A stretch of 6,732 bases of DNA, taken from assembly GCA_021158425.1 (NCBI GenBank), contig JAGGUR010000159.1, forward strand, positions 1-6,732, given 5' to 3'. The stretch comes from Candidatus Cloacimonadota bacterium. Its GTDB lineage: Bacteria; Cloacimonadota; Cloacimonadia; JGIOTU-2. Made by a program: the position numbers and the translations under genes. The first letter of the stretch is position 1; each line of letters starts with the position of its first letter. Below are positions 5,628 through 6,732 of this stretch, one piece after another. The notes beneath the pieces were generated by a model that saw nothing but the letters and a program-made list of their open reading frames with translations, searched no databases and had not been told where the DNA came from.

Positions 5628-6482
5628 TTATTTTTCTCCAGTAACGAGTTTCAGCATAACAATTCTTTGAATAGATTTGCGCCATTTGGAAAATGTACAA
5701 TTTATAATATTAATCATAAATCTTTTTAATAGTTTTTCACCTTTGTATGCAAAGAAATCTAACATCCTTTTTCTATCAAAATGTCTAACCTTAACAGCCG
5801 TTTCTGCACGAAGTTTAGTAAACACAGAGCCGGCTAATATAAAGCTTTCTTCTCCCCATGTATCTCCCTTTCTTAGATAATCTACCGTTGTATTACTAAG
5901 CCAGACTGATATATCGCCACTTTCAACCAGAATGATTGAACCGGATTTTTTATCGCCAACCGGAATATATTCACTGACATCATATTTATGAATACGACCA
6001 AGTGCTAAAAAGTCAACTTTTTCTTCTGGCGTGAATCCATGTAATATAAGTGGTTCACCTTTTTGCACAGCTTCGGTTCCGGGTTCAAACGCTTTTTGGA
6101 GTGGACCGTATAAATCTTCAGCGTATCGTAATCCTTTTTTTACAACCTCAAGAAGTTCCTCTGCATTAATAGGTTTAGAAAGGTATTGGAATGCACCAGA
6201 ATGAACTGCTTTTACCGCACCTTCAATACTTGAGAAACCGGTAGTAATGACAATTACAGCTAATGGTTGTTTCTTTTTAATTCTTTTCATTAGTTCAAGC
6301 CCATCTATACGGGGCATAACCATATCAACGAGGAAAAGGTCAAAGTCATCATATTCCATTTTATCAAGAGCATCCTGTCCATCAACTGCAAGTGTTACTT
6401 TATATCCGTCTTCTTCAAGAAACTCCTTACAAAGCTCTCGGATACTTTGTTCGTCATCCACAACTAAAATATGTTTTTTCAT
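5628..6482 (-). CDS. Response regulator with receiver and cNMP-binding-like domains
   Basis: Cytoplasmic two-component output protein, 284 residues. Residues 1-120 are a receiver domain with the full active site: Asp9-Asp10 (ILVVDDE), phosphoacceptor Asp53 (LFLVDMVMPRIDG), Thr80 (VIVITTG) and Lys103 (LSKPI). Residues about 150-250 fit the cyclic-nucleotide-binding/CRP-type beta-roll: ESGDISVW, LRKGDTWGEESF, then LRAETAVKV. Gly210-Glu211 of the phosphate cassette is kept, but the position that usually holds the phosphate-binding Arg appears to be Val220, so cAMP binding is doubtful. No helix-turn-helix follows; the tail (250-284) is basic and amphipathic. Output is probably through protein contacts or another small ligand rather than DNA. 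It starts 4 nt after the upstream HisKA-type gene with AGGT 8 nt before its ATG, so the two are probably co-translated partners, and it precedes pilT. Confidence 0.88.
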   Translation of the reverse strand: MKKHILVVDDEQSIRELCKEFLEEDGYKVTLAVDGQDALDKMEYDDFDLFLVDMVMPRIDGLELMKRIKKKQPLAVIVITTGFSSIEGAVKAVHSGAFQYLSKPINAEELLEVVKKGLRYAEDLYGPLQKAFEPGTEAVQKGEPLILHGFTPEEKVDFLALGRIHKYDVSEYIPVGDKKSGSIILVESGDISVWLSNTTVDYLRKGDTWGEESFILAGSVFTKLRAETAVKVRHFDRKRMLDFFAYKGEKLLKRFMINIINCTFSKWRKSIQRIVMLKLVTGEK

Positions 6483-6486
6483 AGTA

Positions 6487-6732
6487 TTAAACCTGTTTTT
6501 GTTTTTTTCTTTCCTCTTTAATCAATTCTAATTTTTTTAACTCTTGCAACCTTGTTAATATACCATTTATTTTATTGATGGCTTCGGTCATCTGATTGCT
6601 TGATTTAAAAAGTTTTTCGTCGTCATATTCCGCAGCAGCTTTTTTGACTCTACTTAATGACAGGGAGATTACACTCAGAGGATTATTTATATCATGGTCT
6701 ATCCCGGCAATATTGGCTGCAGTTTGTACAAC
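6487..6732 (-). CDS. HisKA-type phosphoacceptor protein, C-terminal end, no ATPase domain
   Basis: The last 81 residues of a protein that begins outside the window. IAGIDHDINNPLSVISLSLS carries an H-box like those of histidine kinases (HEINNPL type), with the candidate phospho-histidine at visible residue 13 (codon 6694-6696). A second helix, roughly SNQMTEAINKINGILTRLQE, completes a DHp hairpin. The gene then ends with a Lys/Glu-rich tail (IKEERKKQKQV, TAA), with no HATPase_c N, G1 or G2 boxes. The frame is intact from the window edge to the stop, so this is not an evident frameshift here. The missing N-terminus could carry sensor domains (unknown). It probably donates phosphate to, or docks with, the response regulator starting 4 nt downstream. 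It could be a kinase lacking its catalytic domain, a phosphotransfer protein, or a scaffold. Confidence 0.75.
   Translation of the reverse strand, partial: VVQTAANIAGIDHDINNPLSVISLSLSRVKKAAAEYDDEKLFKSSNQMTEAINKINGILTRLQELKKLELIKEERKKQKQV

Noticed and set aside
6247..6531. Plus-strand open frame of 94 codons
   Set aside because: It is antisense to the receiver domain, whose active-site residues are all conserved on the minus strand.

Overview
The window is a tightly packed cluster of six genes, all reading on the minus strand, with no tRNA, rRNA, CRISPR array or insertion sequence. Base composition is AT-rich (GC roughly one third by eye). An outer-membrane secretin gene implies a two-membrane (Gram-negative type) bacterium. 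The extensive fusion of pilus proteins and the overall divergence suggest an uncultured or poorly sampled lineage, but I cannot name the phylum from the sequence.

In transcription order (high to low coordinates) there are two parts. The first is a two-gene signalling module. It holds the C-terminal end of a protein with a histidine-kinase dimerisation/phosphoacceptor (HisKA) segment, which stops without the usual ATPase domain (6487-6732, cut by the window edge). Four bases on is a response regulator that joins a receiver domain to a cyclic-nucleotide-binding-like domain (5628-6482). A GC-rich leader of about 140 bp with a perfect hairpin follows (5484-5627).

The second part is a type IV pilus / type II secretion-like assembly operon: a PilT-type retraction ATPase (4266-5483, or to 5561 with an alternative start); a 931-residue fusion of PilM, PilN, a YbgF/CpoB-like TPR block, a SPOR domain and a second TPR block (1459-4254); a PilO protein with a PilP-like C-terminal domain (581-1453); and the N-terminal 194 residues of a secretin (1-584, cut by the window edge). 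Gaps between the last four genes are 11 bp, 5 bp and a 4-bp ATGA overlap, so one transcript with coupled translation is likely.

Together these would form the inner-membrane platform (PilM/N/O/P), the outer-membrane pore (secretin) and a disassembly motor (PilT), under a phospho-relay-like regulator pair. The most unusual point is the fusion protein. It places peptidoglycan-binding (SPOR) and cell-envelope TPR modules on the periplasmic side of the alignment complex, suggesting a pilus or secretion machine tied physically to peptidoglycan, possibly at the division site. No pilin, PilB, PilC or prepilin peptidase gene lies in the window.
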